Below, piece after piece: positions 7,754 to 15,671 of a DNA stretch of 46,130 nt. The position numbers were made by a program, and so were the translations under genes. The stretch spans positions 1 to 46,130 of the IMG/VR virus record IMGVR_UViG_3300047550_000211. One strand, given 5' to 3'. This stretch comes from a virus. Numbering within the stretch: the first letter of the stretch is position 1; each line of letters starts with the position of its first letter. The notes below the pieces were generated by a model. The model ran no database searches, was not told where the DNA came from, and worked only from the letters and a program-made list of their open reading frames with translations.

Positions 7754-8517
7754 GCCTACTGATAGACGCTGACTTTATCGTTTACAAGTGTTGTGCAGGA
7801 GCTGAGACAGAAATCGACTTTGGAGAGGACCTCATCGTTGTCACCTCCAACTTCAAAGAAGCATATGAGTATGTCGAGCGAGAGTTATACAACATCGCTA
7901 CTAACCTTGGATGCTTCGATGACTCTATTCTGTTCTTTTCTGATTATGTTAACTTTCGTAAATCTATTGATCCAGCGTATAAAGGACATAGAAATCGAAA
8001 GAAACCGTGCGGCTACAAAAGGGTTATCAACAAACTCAAGGAAGACTACCAAGTTGTTGTGATGCCTACACTAGAGGCTGACGATGCTCTTGGTATCTAC
8101 GCCACTAAAGAGCCAGGACACATCATTTGCAGCCCCGACAAGGATATGCGACAGATACCTGGGCAACTCTATGACCTAACCGATGGAGTGGTTACTGTAG
8201 AGCCTGAGGAGGGCCGCAGATGGCACCTTATCCAAACACTTGCTGGTGACCAAACAGATGGCTACGCTGGTGTACCTGGTATTGGTATCAAGCGTGCTGT
8301 TGCTCTATTCGAGAAGGAAGGCTACACCTGGAATACTGTAGTCAAGGCATTCGCTGAGAAGGATCTTGGAGAAGATGTGGCTCTTATGAATGCTCGCCTA
8401 GCTAAGATTCTACAATGTGATGACTATGATTTCACCAATCAAGAACCAAGACTTTGGTCTCCCAGCTCCAGTGTTGGAGTTGACGATGGAGCAGCAGTTC
8501 AAACTCAAGCAAATTGA
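7750..8517 (+). CDS. 5'-3' exonuclease, T7 gp6-like
   Basis: A 255-residue FLAP/5'-3' exonuclease that removes primers and degrades DNA ends during replication and host genome breakdown. Metal-binding acidic clusters are visible: LLIDADFIVYK at the N-terminus, TLEADDALG, CSPDKDMRQIP and the helix-hairpin-helix region LAGDQTDGYAGVPGIGIKRA. T7 gp6 has about 300 residues. The start is GTG at 7750 overlapping the previous stop. The gene overlaps the next small gene at its 3' end. Confidence 0.93.
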   Translation: MSLLIDADFIVYKCCAGAETEIDFGEDLIVVTSNFKEAYEYVERELYNIATNLGCFDDSILFFSDYVNFRKSIDPAYKGHRNRKKPCGYKRVINKLKEDYQVVVMPTLEADDALGIYATKEPGHIICSPDKDMRQIPGQLYDLTDGVVTVEPEEGRRWHLIQTLAGDQTDGYAGVPGIGIKRAVALFEKEGYTWNTVVKAFAEKDLGEDVALMNARLAKILQCDDYDFTNQEPRLWSPSSSVGVDDGAAVQTQAN

Positions 8518-8713
8518 GAATGCACTGCGTCACCCAGAAACAAAGCTAGAAGATGTAATCACTATCTTCATGGCTCTTCAACGCCAAAACTTCACTCTCT
8601 GTAATACAGTATCCAACCTAGTCAAGAAATGGCCGACTCCAATTCCACAGGCCCCAACTACTACAAGCGAGGGTCAATTCAAGTTTGGGATTTCATCCGA
8701 GATCAAGGACTGA
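8486..8713 (+). CDS. Conserved small hypothetical protein
   Basis: A 75-residue mainly helical protein (MEQQFKLKQIENALRHPETK...) with ALQRQNFTLCNTVSNLVKKWP in the middle. It begins at an ATG inside the exonuclease 3' end and overlaps the DUF3310 gene by 85 bases in another frame. Similar proteins are familiar at this place in cyanopodoviruses, but no role is known to me. The heavy overlap on both sides suggests strong packing pressure. Confidence 0.65.
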   Translation: MEQQFKLKQIENALRHPETKLEDVITIFMALQRQNFTLCNTVSNLVKKWPTPIPQAPTTTSEGQFKFGISSEIKD

Positions 8714-8928
8714 ACTTCCATCTTGGCAATGCAATCAAATACATCTGCCGTGCTGGCTACAAAGACAGCAAAGTAGAAGATCTTAAAAAAGCAATCCACT
8801 ATCTTCAAAATGAGCTTGAAAGCGAAGTCGTTTCTCAGTATCCAAGCAAAGGAATTCCGGAGAAGTTTCCGGGTCAAGAACAGTACGAGTCCAGCTTCAC
8901 GGACTATGCAGCGGACTTTGATCGTTGA
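8629..8928 (+). CDS. DUF3310 protein, possibly nucleotide kinase-like
   Basis: A 99-residue protein with the DUF3310 signature in its middle: LNFHLGNAIKYICRAGYK followed by DLKKAIHYLQNEL. DUF3310 is also part of T7 gp1.7, which has nucleotide kinase activity, so a role in nucleotide metabolism is plausible but unproven. It is a neighbour of the MazG-like and RNR genes, which supports that theme. It overlaps genes on both sides, including 119 bases with the next one if the longest start of that gene is used. Confidence 0.85.
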   Translation: MADSNSTGPNYYKRGSIQVWDFIRDQGLNFHLGNAIKYICRAGYKDSKVEDLKKAIHYLQNELESEVVSQYPSKGIPEKFPGQEQYESSFTDYAADFDR

Positions 8929-9199
8929 GGAATTCAAAGAGTTCCTTGAAGCCGAGAATCAACTCCTTACAGGATTCGTAGTTAATGCTACCGATACCCT
9001 CAAAGAGTTAGCTGATCTCGTCTATGTCTGCTATCAATACGCAGAAAACCTTGGTTGGGATCTTGATGAAGCTCTCAACCGTGTCCACCGAAGCAATATG
9101 AGTAAGCTTGGGGAGGACGGAGAACCTGTTTACCGAGAGGATGGTAAAGTCCTCAAGGGACCTAATTACGAACCACCAAACCTTAGTGACCTTGTTTAG
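8810..9199 (+). CDS. MazG-like nucleotide pyrophosphohydrolase
   Basis: An all-alpha NTP pyrophosphatase of the MazG/HisE-like group. The metal-binding pattern EExxE is seen in IVEEFKEFLEAE and the ExxD in LKELADLVYVCYQ. It would hydrolyse non-canonical or regulatory nucleotides. Two starts are possible: ATG 8810 (129 residues) and ATG 8906 (97 residues). The upstream part FRRSFRVKNS resembles the usual N-terminal helix of the family, so 8810 is preferred although it means a 119-base overlap with the DUF3310 gene. It ends one base before the RNR start. Confidence 0.85.
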   Translation: MSLKAKSFLSIQAKEFRRSFRVKNSTSPASRTMQRTLIVEEFKEFLEAENQLLTGFVVNATDTLKELADLVYVCYQYAENLGWDLDEALNRVHRSNMSKLGEDGEPVYREDGKVLKGPNYEPPNLSDLV

Positions 9200-9200
9200 T

Positions 9201-10583
9201 ATGCCTGCCACCGACCTTATTGCCCGTACTGGGCGTGTTCAATCTTGGATCGATGATCCTACCTCACGACTTCCTGTGTCGTGTACAGTATTTGTTGTAG
9301 AGGACACTATGGAGGGTCCTAATGGAATCGAAGCCTCTTGGCGATTTGTTTCACACGCTCTACGCTATGGAGCGGGAGTTGCAGTCCATCTATCTAAACT
9401 CCGGCCACGAGGAGAAGAGAATGATAAAGGCTTGGTTGCATCAGGCCCCGTATCTTTTGCCAAGATCTACTCAACACTAAATGAGATCCTTCGTCGTGGA
9501 GGTATCTACAAGAATGGTGCTGTTGTCCTCCACCTGGACCTTAGTCACCCTGACGTGCTTGAGTTTATTACTGCTTCTCGGTCTGAGCTTCCTTGGGTTA
9601 AGCGTTGCGTTAATATTAACCGACGCTGGTGGGAACTTGCTACCACTGAAGTCAAAGAAGCACTACTTGATGGAATCCGAAAGGGAGACATCTGGCTAAA
9701 CAAAACAAAGGTAGACAAGAATGGAAATCGAATCAGGGGTAACGTATGCTTGGAGGTTTACCTGCCCTCACGCGGAACCTGTCTATTGCAACATGTTAAC
9801 CTCGGCGGATGCGAACTCAATGACATTCAAGGTGCATTTGTCAACGGAATGTCCGAGCTGTGCTCACTTCACGGCAAAACAAATGTTGGAGAAAGCGGAG
9901 AGTACCTCCCTTCAGAGACTGATCGCCAAGTCGGTCTCGGACTCCTTGGGTTGGCAAACATGCTTAAGCTGCATGGAGTAACTTACAAGCAATTTGGTGA
10001 GGCTCTCAAGGATATCAATGATGGACAGATGGCACAGACCCCTGCCCATATCCTTGCAGCTGAGATCAATGCTGGTGTAACTGCAGCAGCACATACCGCC
10101 CGTATCAACAAGATGGATCGAGCGTTTGCCATTGCACCTACAGCGTCCTGTAGCTACCGCTATAAGGACTTGGATGGGTACACTACCTGTCCTGAGATTG
10201 CTCCTCCTATTGCCCGCCAAGTTGACCGTGATAGCGGTACCTTCGGCGTCCAGAGCTTCGACTATGGTGATGTAGAGATCGCCTCTGAAGTTGGCTGGGA
10301 GAACTACAAGCGAGTCGCGGATGAAGTTGTCCGTATGCTCGATAAGACGGGTCTATTGCACGGTTATTCTTTTAACTCTTGGTCAGACGCAATTACCTAT
10401 AATGAGCAGTTTATAGAGGATTGGCTAAACTCTCCTCAAACTTCTTTGTACTATTCTTTGCAAATCATGGGCGACGTCCAAGACAAGTCCAGTGCATATG
10501 CTGCTTTAGACGAATCTGAAGTTGATGATTACCTAGATTCGATACTCAATGATCCAGCCCCTGACTGCAACTGTGGTGAGTAA
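9201..10583 (+). CDS. nrdA: Ribonucleotide reductase class I alpha subunit, compact phage form
   Basis: A 460-residue catalytic subunit that makes deoxyribonucleotides. The redox pair is C28 (RLPVSC) and C194 (GTCLL); the active-site N181, C183 and E185 lie in GNVCLE; the phosphate-binding PTAS is at 313-316. Y417-Y418 in SLYYS match the tyrosine pair that carries the radical from the beta subunit in class I enzymes, which argues against class II. C456 and C458 form a short CxC tail. There is no ATP-cone and the length is about 60 percent of E. coli NrdA. The start ATG 9201 is right after the MazG stop. The beta subunit follows after an endonuclease gene. Confidence 0.9.
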   Translation: MPATDLIARTGRVQSWIDDPTSRLPVSCTVFVVEDTMEGPNGIEASWRFVSHALRYGAGVAVHLSKLRPRGEENDKGLVASGPVSFAKIYSTLNEILRRGGIYKNGAVVLHLDLSHPDVLEFITASRSELPWVKRCVNINRRWWELATTEVKEALLDGIRKGDIWLNKTKVDKNGNRIRGNVCLEVYLPSRGTCLLQHVNLGGCELNDIQGAFVNGMSELCSLHGKTNVGESGEYLPSETDRQVGLGLLGLANMLKLHGVTYKQFGEALKDINDGQMAQTPAHILAAEINAGVTAAAHTARINKMDRAFAIAPTASCSYRYKDLDGYTTCPEIAPPIARQVDRDSGTFGVQSFDYGDVEIASEVGWENYKRVADEVVRMLDKTGLLHGYSFNSWSDAITYNEQFIEDWLNSPQTSLYYSLQIMGDVQDKSSAYAALDESEVDDYLDSILNDPAPDCNCGE

Positions 10584-10986
10584 GGTCTGCATAAATTGCT
10601 CTTTACTAAAACCACTTCAAGATTTCGAAAAAGATAAACGAAGAAAAGATGGCAGAGGTAGCCGATGTAAATCTTGCTATGCTGCTAACAAAAGAGCACA
10701 AAGAAGCTCTCAACCTGAGTATTACAAAAGACAGCAACTAAAACATAAATACGGCTTAGACCATGACACCTACGATGCCATGTTGGCATCAACAAGTCAC
10801 TGTCCTCTATGCGAGAAAGTTAAACCTCTTGTAGTAGACCACAGTCACGACACAGGTATTGTGCGGGGACTTATTTGCAGAGAATGTAATTTAGGTCTAG
10901 GCAACTTCTTTGACAACGTTAACACGCTATCAAACGCAATCAAATACCTGACAAATGAACCCTTATCAAAAACTACAACAACGTAA
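10549..10986 (+). CDS. Endonuclease VII-like (HNH-type) homing endonuclease between nrdA and nrdB
   Basis: A 145-residue free-standing nuclease with two zinc-type cysteine pairs. The N-terminal part has CINCSLL and CKSCYAA, and the core reads YGLDHDTYDAML, HCPLCEK, VDHSHDTGIVRGLICRECN and LGLGNF, typical of the recombination endonuclease VII family used as homing enzymes in phages. It overlaps the nrdA 3' end and the nrdB 5' end (32 bases). The ATG at 10549 is given; GTG at 10573 or 10576 gives less overlap and starts just ahead of the first cysteine pair. It may spread its own gene by cutting endonuclease-free alleles of the nrdA-nrdB junction (inference). Confidence 0.88.
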   Translation: MIQPLTATVVSKVCINCSLLKPLQDFEKDKRRKDGRGSRCKSCYAANKRAQRSSQPEYYKRQQLKHKYGLDHDTYDAMLASTSHCPLCEKVKPLVVDHSHDTGIVRGLICRECNLGLGNFFDNVNTLSNAIKYLTNEPLSKTTTT

Positions 10987-11665
10987 GCGTACCTGGACTC
11001 CTGTTCAAACCACTGCTGGAACCGTTCGTGATGGCTCACAAGAAACTATCTACCGTGCGCTTGCAATGCGGCACATGGAACTCCCCGTTGGTAGCTTCAT
11101 TCAAGATGCCCTTAGCGAAATTCCAGCTCTATCGGCAGACCTGCTCCGATCTAATGTCAAAGACGAAGAAAACCACGACCTGGCTCTCGGTTACATCGCC
11201 AATGCTTTGGGTGTTGACGAAACTGCTGAAGCCGAAGCAAAGCGACTTAGGGATGCTTGGCAAGCGCATCCTGATCACACAGTCCTTAAAGCATTGGTTG
11301 CCGAGCGTGCAATTTTCTTCGTACTACTCCCCTTCTTCCGCTTTAATGGTGACGCTGGTCTCCGCACAGTCTCCGCTGACATCAGCCGAGATGAGCAAGT
11401 CCATGTAGCAGCTAATAGTCTTGTGTGTAAGGAGCTTGGGTTGGAGATCAGCCCCTCCTTGGACAAGCTGCGTAAGGCGACAATCAATTGGGTTATGACA
11501 CCTTTGAAAGCGTCTACCAATAAATATTTGGACAAAAAATTTTGGCTGGATGCAAGTGATCGCTTGATGTATGAAGGCAAAGCTCCAGAGCTTTCCGATA
11601 CAAAGCGAGCACGTATGCCTGCCTTCTTTGAACATGCAAACCCCAATCTCCCTCAGTATGCTTGA
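10955..11665 (+). CDS. nrdB: Ribonucleotide reductase beta subunit lacking the radical tyrosine
   Basis: A 236-residue ferritin-like radical-generating subunit, much shorter than E. coli NrdB (375). Metal ligands are visible: E71 and H74 in DEENHD, E117 in VAERAIFF, E147 and H150 in RDEQVH, with E42 as a possible first ligand. The residue four after H74, where E. coli has Y122, is L78, so no tyrosyl radical can form at the usual site; Y80 is two further on. This implies a tyrosine-independent cofactor such as those of subclasses Ic-Ie. It starts inside the preceding endonuclease gene and overlaps the next gene (ATGCTTGA). Confidence 0.87.
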   Translation: MNPYQKLQQRKRTWTPVQTTAGTVRDGSQETIYRALAMRHMELPVGSFIQDALSEIPALSADLLRSNVKDEENHDLALGYIANALGVDETAEAEAKRLRDAWQAHPDHTVLKALVAERAIFFVLLPFFRFNGDAGLRTVSADISRDEQVHVAANSLVCKELGLEISPSLDKLRKATINWVMTPLKASTNKYLDKKFWLDASDRLMYEGKAPELSDTKRARMPAFFEHANPNLPQYA

Positions 11666-11834
11666 GACCCATGGTCTCCAGCTCACTTCTCTTGTAGCAC
11701 AACTAGAGGAGAACTTCCCACCACTTAATCCCCACCCGGATGACTCACACTCATTAATAATGTACCGCTCTGGCCAACGTTCTGTGGTCGAGTGGATCCA
11801 ACACCAACTCAACGAAGAGAACAATGGCTCCTAG
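11658..11834 (+). CDS. Small hypothetical protein
   Basis: A 58-residue protein (MLETHGLQLTSLVAQLEENF...) with VVEWIQHQLNEEN near the end. Not recognised. The ATG at 11658 overlaps the nrdB stop by 8 bases, and the 3' end overlaps the next gene by 11 bases. It links the RNR genes to the start of the head block. Coding status is supported by the perfect fit between neighbours. Confidence 0.65.
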   Translation: MLETHGLQLTSLVAQLEENFPPLNPHPDDSHSLIMYRSGQRSVVEWIQHQLNEENNGS

Positions 11835-12690
11835 AAACAATCAACGTAGTACGCCAGCACAACGGCCAGCACAACGGACTGTACAAACAAATGCTGGCCC
11901 TAATCCAATGGGACCACCTGCTCAATCTAAACCAACATCACTTGGTCAAGTCCTTAGGATTGGAGGAGGCGGTGGAGGTATCGGAAAAAGGGAACTCGTA
12001 AAGATCCTTGACGCAGGCCGAGATAATGTATCAGGTGGTCAAGTAGTTCGACGCCTTGATAAGATTAACGAAAGGTTGGCAGCTAAGGATATGACTGGCA
12101 TTAACCTGAAGTCCGGTGCTGTTAATTTCCTCACTCGCCAAGCAGAAAAGCAAGGTCCTGGAATGGATAACTTCCTGGGTCTTGGTAAATCAACTTTTGG
12201 TACTGGTAAGATCGGTCAGGCACTCCAAGGCATGGTTGGCACACGCGAAACTGGCGGCTATCAAGGTAAAGATGGTTACATTGGTGGAGCTTCACCTGCT
12301 GTAGCTCGCACCATCCTCCCACGTGGTATGGATCTTATGCCTAGCGGTCGACAAACAGTTAGGGGTATTGGTAAACAGTTTACTGGTATGCCTATTTCCG
12401 CTAAAGGTCCATATGATGGAATGATGGATACCACTGGAAACGATCAAGGTCCTCCTCCTCCACCTCCCCCTAGTAATGGTGCTACACAACCTGATAACAT
12501 GATTCCTGAGCCTCCACCCGAAGAGGAGAAGGTGCCCCAAATGGGGATGAGTATTGACGAAGCTATTGCTAACTGGGCAGCTGGATTTAAGACTGCACGT
12601 AGCAGCCGTAAGCGTTCAGGTCCTCGTGCGCAAGGTCTTGCATCACAACGAGTAACAACCCCAACTGGTGGCTTTAGAGGCGGTGTGTAA
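11824..12690 (+). CDS. Hypothetical protein upstream of portal, possible virion component
   Basis: A 288-residue basic, low-complexity protein of unknown function. It has an N-terminal Gln/Pro/Ala-rich stretch, a glycine run (IGGGGGGIG, about 46-54), a central part with LDKINERLAAKD, a run of seven prolines near 215-221 followed by an acidic PPPEEE segment, and a basic RSSRKRSGPRAQ tail. No catalytic motif is seen. Its place just before the portal and the shared stop/start (TAATG) suggest a head-associated or assembly role, which is only an inference. Confidence 0.75.
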   Translation: MAPRNNQRSTPAQRPAQRTVQTNAGPNPMGPPAQSKPTSLGQVLRIGGGGGGIGKRELVKILDAGRDNVSGGQVVRRLDKINERLAAKDMTGINLKSGAVNFLTRQAEKQGPGMDNFLGLGKSTFGTGKIGQALQGMVGTRETGGYQGKDGYIGGASPAVARTILPRGMDLMPSGRQTVRGIGKQFTGMPISAKGPYDGMMDTTGNDQGPPPPPPPSNGATQPDNMIPEPPPEEEKVPQMGMSIDEAIANWAAGFKTARSSRKRSGPRAQGLASQRVTTPTGGFRGGV

Positions 12691-14315
12691 TGACAGCTAA
12701 ATCACGATACGATTATCTAAGTAAATATCGTTCCCAGTTTCTAGACACAGCTGTACAGTGCTCTCAGTTGACCCTACCTACTCTTATCCAACAGGATGAT
12801 GACGTAGGACGGTCAACTAATCTTAGGTTGATTACACCATGGCAAAGTGTTGGTGCAAAGGGTGTGGTGACACTAGCATCTAAATTGATGTTAGCTCTCC
12901 TACCTCCTCAAACCAGCTTCTTTAAGCTACAGATTGATGATTCAAAGATCGGTGTAGATCTCCCAGCAGAGGCACGATCAGACCTTGATATCTCATTCGC
13001 TAAGATGGAAAGGTCTGTCATGGAAATCATAGCAGCATCTAGTGATCGTGTTACCGTACACCAGGCTCTTAAGCATCTGGTTGTAGGTGGTAATGCGTTG
13101 ATCTATATGGGTCCTAAGGGGCTTAAGTTATATCCATTGAACAGGTATGTTGTAGATCGAGATGGCAACGGTGACATCCTAGAGATCGTTACACGAGAAC
13201 GTATTAGTCGTAAACTTCTAGCACCTATCATTAACACAAGTCTTCCTGTTAACTCACCTGGTGAGGATGGAGCTGATAATGAGGAGGACGTAGATGTTTA
13301 CACACATGTAAGGCGAGATAACAATCGCATGATATGGCACCAGGAAGTCTTTGATAAGATCATTCCTGGTTCACAAGGTAAGGCACCACTTGATGCTAAC
13401 CCTTGGTTGGTGCTACGGTTTAACGTAGTAGATGGTGAGCCGTTTGGACGTGGCAGGGTAGAGGAATTCCTTGGTGACCTACGCTCCCTAGAGGCTCTCA
13501 TGCAAGCACTCGTAGAGGGCTCTGCAGTCGCCGCTAAGGTGGTCTTTACCGTATCCCCCTCTAGTACTACCAAACCTCAGACACTCTCTGCTGCGGGCAA
13601 CGGAGCCATCATTCAGGGACGACCTGATGACATCTCTGTTGTACAAGTTGGTAAGACGGCTGACTTCAAGACTGCTATGGAGATGGCTAGCGTACTGGAA
13701 CGTCGGTTGAGTGAGGCATTCCTAATCCTTAACGTAAGGAACAGTGAGCGTACTACTGCGGAGGAAGTACGTATGACTCAGATGGAACTAGAGCAACAGC
13801 TTGGTGGCCTATTCTCGCTGCTGACTGTTGAGTTCTTGGTACCTTACCTGAATCGTAAGCTCTCTGTACTGCAGAAGAACCAAGAGATTCCTCGTATTCC
13901 TAAGGACCTCGTACGTCCTACCATTGTTGCTGGTATCAATGCACTTGGTCGAGGACAGGATCGAGAGTCACTAACTCAGTTCTTTACTGTCATTGCTCAA
14001 ACACTTGGACCTGAAGCACTGAGTACATTCCTTAATGTAGACGAGGCTGTTAAGCGTCTTGCTGCTGCTCAAGGTATTGATGTACTGAACCTTGTCAAGT
14101 CCATGAGCCAGGTACAGCAAGAGCAGCAGGTAGCTCAACAGCAAGCTATGCAGATGGAGGCTTTGAAGCAAGCACCTAACATGGCTAAGGCTCCACTGAT
14201 GGATCCTACAAAGAATCCAGAACTATTGAACGGATCAAATGAACAAACAAACACCAACGAGATCCCAGAGATCCAACAAGAAAGCAACATCCCCGGAGGA
14301 AGTCCCTTCGGTTGA
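12690..14315 (+). CDS. Portal (head-tail connector) protein, T7 gp8-like
   Basis: A 541-residue portal subunit, close to T7 gp8 (536). It would form the dodecameric ring through which DNA enters and leaves the head. Typical features are the start SRYDYLSKYRSQFLDTAVQC, the LTLPTLI segment, the clip/stem region with ERTTAEEVRMTQMELEQQLG, and a Gln/Met-rich C-terminal tail. It lies before scaffold and capsid genes as in all T7-like phages. The 3' end overlaps a small gene by 77 bases. Confidence 0.95.
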   Translation: MTAKSRYDYLSKYRSQFLDTAVQCSQLTLPTLIQQDDDVGRSTNLRLITPWQSVGAKGVVTLASKLMLALLPPQTSFFKLQIDDSKIGVDLPAEARSDLDISFAKMERSVMEIIAASSDRVTVHQALKHLVVGGNALIYMGPKGLKLYPLNRYVVDRDGNGDILEIVTRERISRKLLAPIINTSLPVNSPGEDGADNEEDVDVYTHVRRDNNRMIWHQEVFDKIIPGSQGKAPLDANPWLVLRFNVVDGEPFGRGRVEEFLGDLRSLEALMQALVEGSAVAAKVVFTVSPSSTTKPQTLSAAGNGAIIQGRPDDISVVQVGKTADFKTAMEMASVLERRLSEAFLILNVRNSERTTAEEVRMTQMELEQQLGGLFSLLTVEFLVPYLNRKLSVLQKNQEIPRIPKDLVRPTIVAGINALGRGQDRESLTQFFTVIAQTLGPEALSTFLNVDEAVKRLAAAQGIDVLNLVKSMSQVQQEQQVAQQQAMQMEALKQAPNMAKAPLMDPTKNPELLNGSNEQTNTNEIPEIQQESNIPGGSPFG

Positions 14316-14472
14316 CACAGTTGATGATCAAACCAATCAAGAACCTGCGCCTTATATGAAGCGCACTAAGGTTGGTGAACCCACCATCGGTCGTTCCCCC
14401 GATTTCGTTAAGACTGTAGGTCTTGGAAATCTAACCGTTATCACAGCAAATGGCAAACGAAATTACACTTAA
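14239..14472 (+). CDS. Small hypothetical protein between portal and scaffold
   Basis: A 77-residue polar protein (MNKQTPTRSQRSNKKATSPE...) without a recognised motif. Its 5' end lies inside the portal gene in another frame, and its 3' end overlaps the scaffold start by 23 bases. It accounts for the 134 bases between those genes, which otherwise would be empty. It could be a minor head protein; no evidence beyond position. Confidence 0.55.
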   Translation: MNKQTPTRSQRSNKKATSPEEVPSVDTVDDQTNQEPAPYMKRTKVGEPTIGRSPDFVKTVGLGNLTVITANGKRNYT

Positions 14473-15211
14473 TCCGTATGAACAAGCAGAGGGTGAGTTC
14501 TCTGCTGAAGAGCTTGATTCTCTGGCAGTTGGTGAGAAGCTAGCTGAGCAAGAACAACAACTCCTGGCTGGTAAGTACAAGTCAGCTGAGGAGTTGGAAC
14601 GTGGTTACCTTGAACTACAGAAACGTCTTAGTAGTAAGGAAGCGCCTGAAGTAGAGGCACAAGAGGAAGCACCTCAAGAAGAGGAGCAACCTGAGGAGAA
14701 CGATGAGGTAGATCTCTATGATACTATTATGGAGTCCTACCGTACTGGTGAATGGGATCCTGAACTTGTTAGCAAAGTTGAGGGTATGAACCCTGTTGAT
14801 GTAGCTAACATGTTCCTTGAGAAAGGTGGTGCTACTCAAACACCACAAGCTACCTCAGATGATATCGCACAGATCCAAGAGTCAGTTGGTGGTGACACTG
14901 AATACCAAAACATGATTCAATGGGCTAGTCAAAATCTATCTGAACAAGAGGTGGCTATGTATGATGCTGTTATGGATCGTGGTGACCCTCTTGCTATGTT
15001 CTTTGCTGCTCAAGCATTGAACGCACGTTACCAAGATGCTGTTGGTTATGATGGGGAGTTGCTTGCTGGCACCGCTCCTAAGAACACCACTGATGTCTTC
15101 CGCTCTCAAGCAGAGCTGGTAGCTGCAATGAGTGATCCTCGCTACGATAAAGATCCAGCTTATCGTGCCGATGTAGCAGACAAACTGGAACGATCCAACA
15201 TTCAATTCTAA
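14450..15211 (+). CDS. Capsid assembly scaffolding protein, T7 gp9-like
   Basis: A 253-residue very acidic protein that would guide procapsid assembly and then leave. The first third is Glu/Gln-rich helical sequence (EAQEEAPQEEEQPEEND near 75-91), followed by VDLYDTIMESYRTGEWDPEL, and it ends KLERSNIQF. Composition, length (T7 gp9 has 307) and position between portal and capsid fit the family. In this phage an auxiliary block of photosynthesis and small genes is inserted between scaffold and major capsid gene. Confidence 0.88.
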   Translation: MANEITLNPYEQAEGEFSAEELDSLAVGEKLAEQEQQLLAGKYKSAEELERGYLELQKRLSSKEAPEVEAQEEAPQEEEQPEENDEVDLYDTIMESYRTGEWDPELVSKVEGMNPVDVANMFLEKGGATQTPQATSDDIAQIQESVGGDTEYQNMIQWASQNLSEQEVAMYDAVMDRGDPLAMFFAAQALNARYQDAVGYDGELLAGTAPKNTTDVFRSQAELVAAMSDPRYDKDPAYRADVADKLERSNIQF

Positions 15212-15218
15212 TCCACCC

Positions 15219-15392
15219 ATGAACGACACTAACATCTTCGCTAAAGAACCCACCATGTACACCGACGAATCCTACACTGTGCCCCATAACGAACGTGCTG
15301 AACTCCTCAATGGTCGCCTTGCTATGCTTGGTTTCGTGGCTGCTATTGGTGCTTATATCGTAACTGGTCAAATCATCCCTGGAGTATTCTAA
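15219..15392 (+). CDS. hli: High-light-inducible protein (Hli), chlorophyll a/b-binding type
   Basis: A 57-residue single-helix thylakoid protein. The core ERAELLNGRLAMLGFVAAIG carries the ExxNGRxAMxGF chlorophyll-binding motif, followed by one membrane helix ending at ITGQ-like TGQIIPGVF. Phage Hli proteins are thought to protect photosystem II and bind chlorophyll while infection proceeds. It lies just after the scaffold gene and ahead of psbA, a common arrangement in cyanopodoviruses. Its stop overlaps the next tiny frame (TAATG). It is a host-derived auxiliary metabolic gene. Confidence 0.95.
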   Translation: MNDTNIFAKEPTMYTDESYTVPHNERAELLNGRLAMLGFVAAIGAYIVTGQIIPGVF

Positions 15393-15442
15393 TGTCTTGC
15401 GGCAAGAAGGGCCATAAAGGAAATGGCACAAAGAAAAAGTAA
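15392..15442 (+). CDS. Tiny basic peptide, possible
   Basis: A 16-residue frame, MSCGKKGHKGNGTKKK, starting in the hli stop codon and overlapping the next gene by 20 bases. I recall similar lysine/glycine peptides at this place in related phages but cannot verify it. It is too short to prove as coding; the evidence is only the coupled start and the unusual composition shared with the two basic proteins that follow. Confidence 0.35.
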   Translation: MSCGKKGHKGNGTKKK

Positions 15443-15671
15443 TGTCAGTCTGAAGATTGGCGTACACAAATCACGTACTGGCGGCCTAACGGCTGCTGGC
15501 CGTGCTAAATACAACAAGGCTACTGGCTCTAACCTGAAGGCTCCACAGCCTGAAGGTGGACCACGTAAGCGTTCCTTCTGTGCCCGTATGGGTGGTGTGA
15601 AGGGACCTATGAAAGACGAGAAGGGACGCCCTACTCGCAAAGCACTGGCCCTACGTAAGTGGAAATGTTAA
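15423..15671 (+). CDS. Small basic phage protein (DUF6321-like)
   Basis: An 82-residue basic protein with a very characteristic sequence: VHKSRTGGLTAAGRAKYN, GSNLKAPQPEGG, FCARMGGVKGPMKDEKGRPT and a final RKWKC. This family is widespread in marine phages and its function is unknown to me. Three cysteines and many lysines suggest a compact nucleic-acid or capsid-associated protein, which is inference. The gene is directly followed by another basic gene (TAAATG). Confidence 0.85.
   Translation: MAQRKSNVSLKIGVHKSRTGGLTAAGRAKYNKATGSNLKAPQPEGGPRKRSFCARMGGVKGPMKDEKGRPTRKALALRKWKC

Noticed and set aside
9201-10583. Class II (B12-dependent) ribonucleotide reductase
   Set aside because: The tyrosine pair needed for radical transfer and a beta subunit gene nearby indicate class I.
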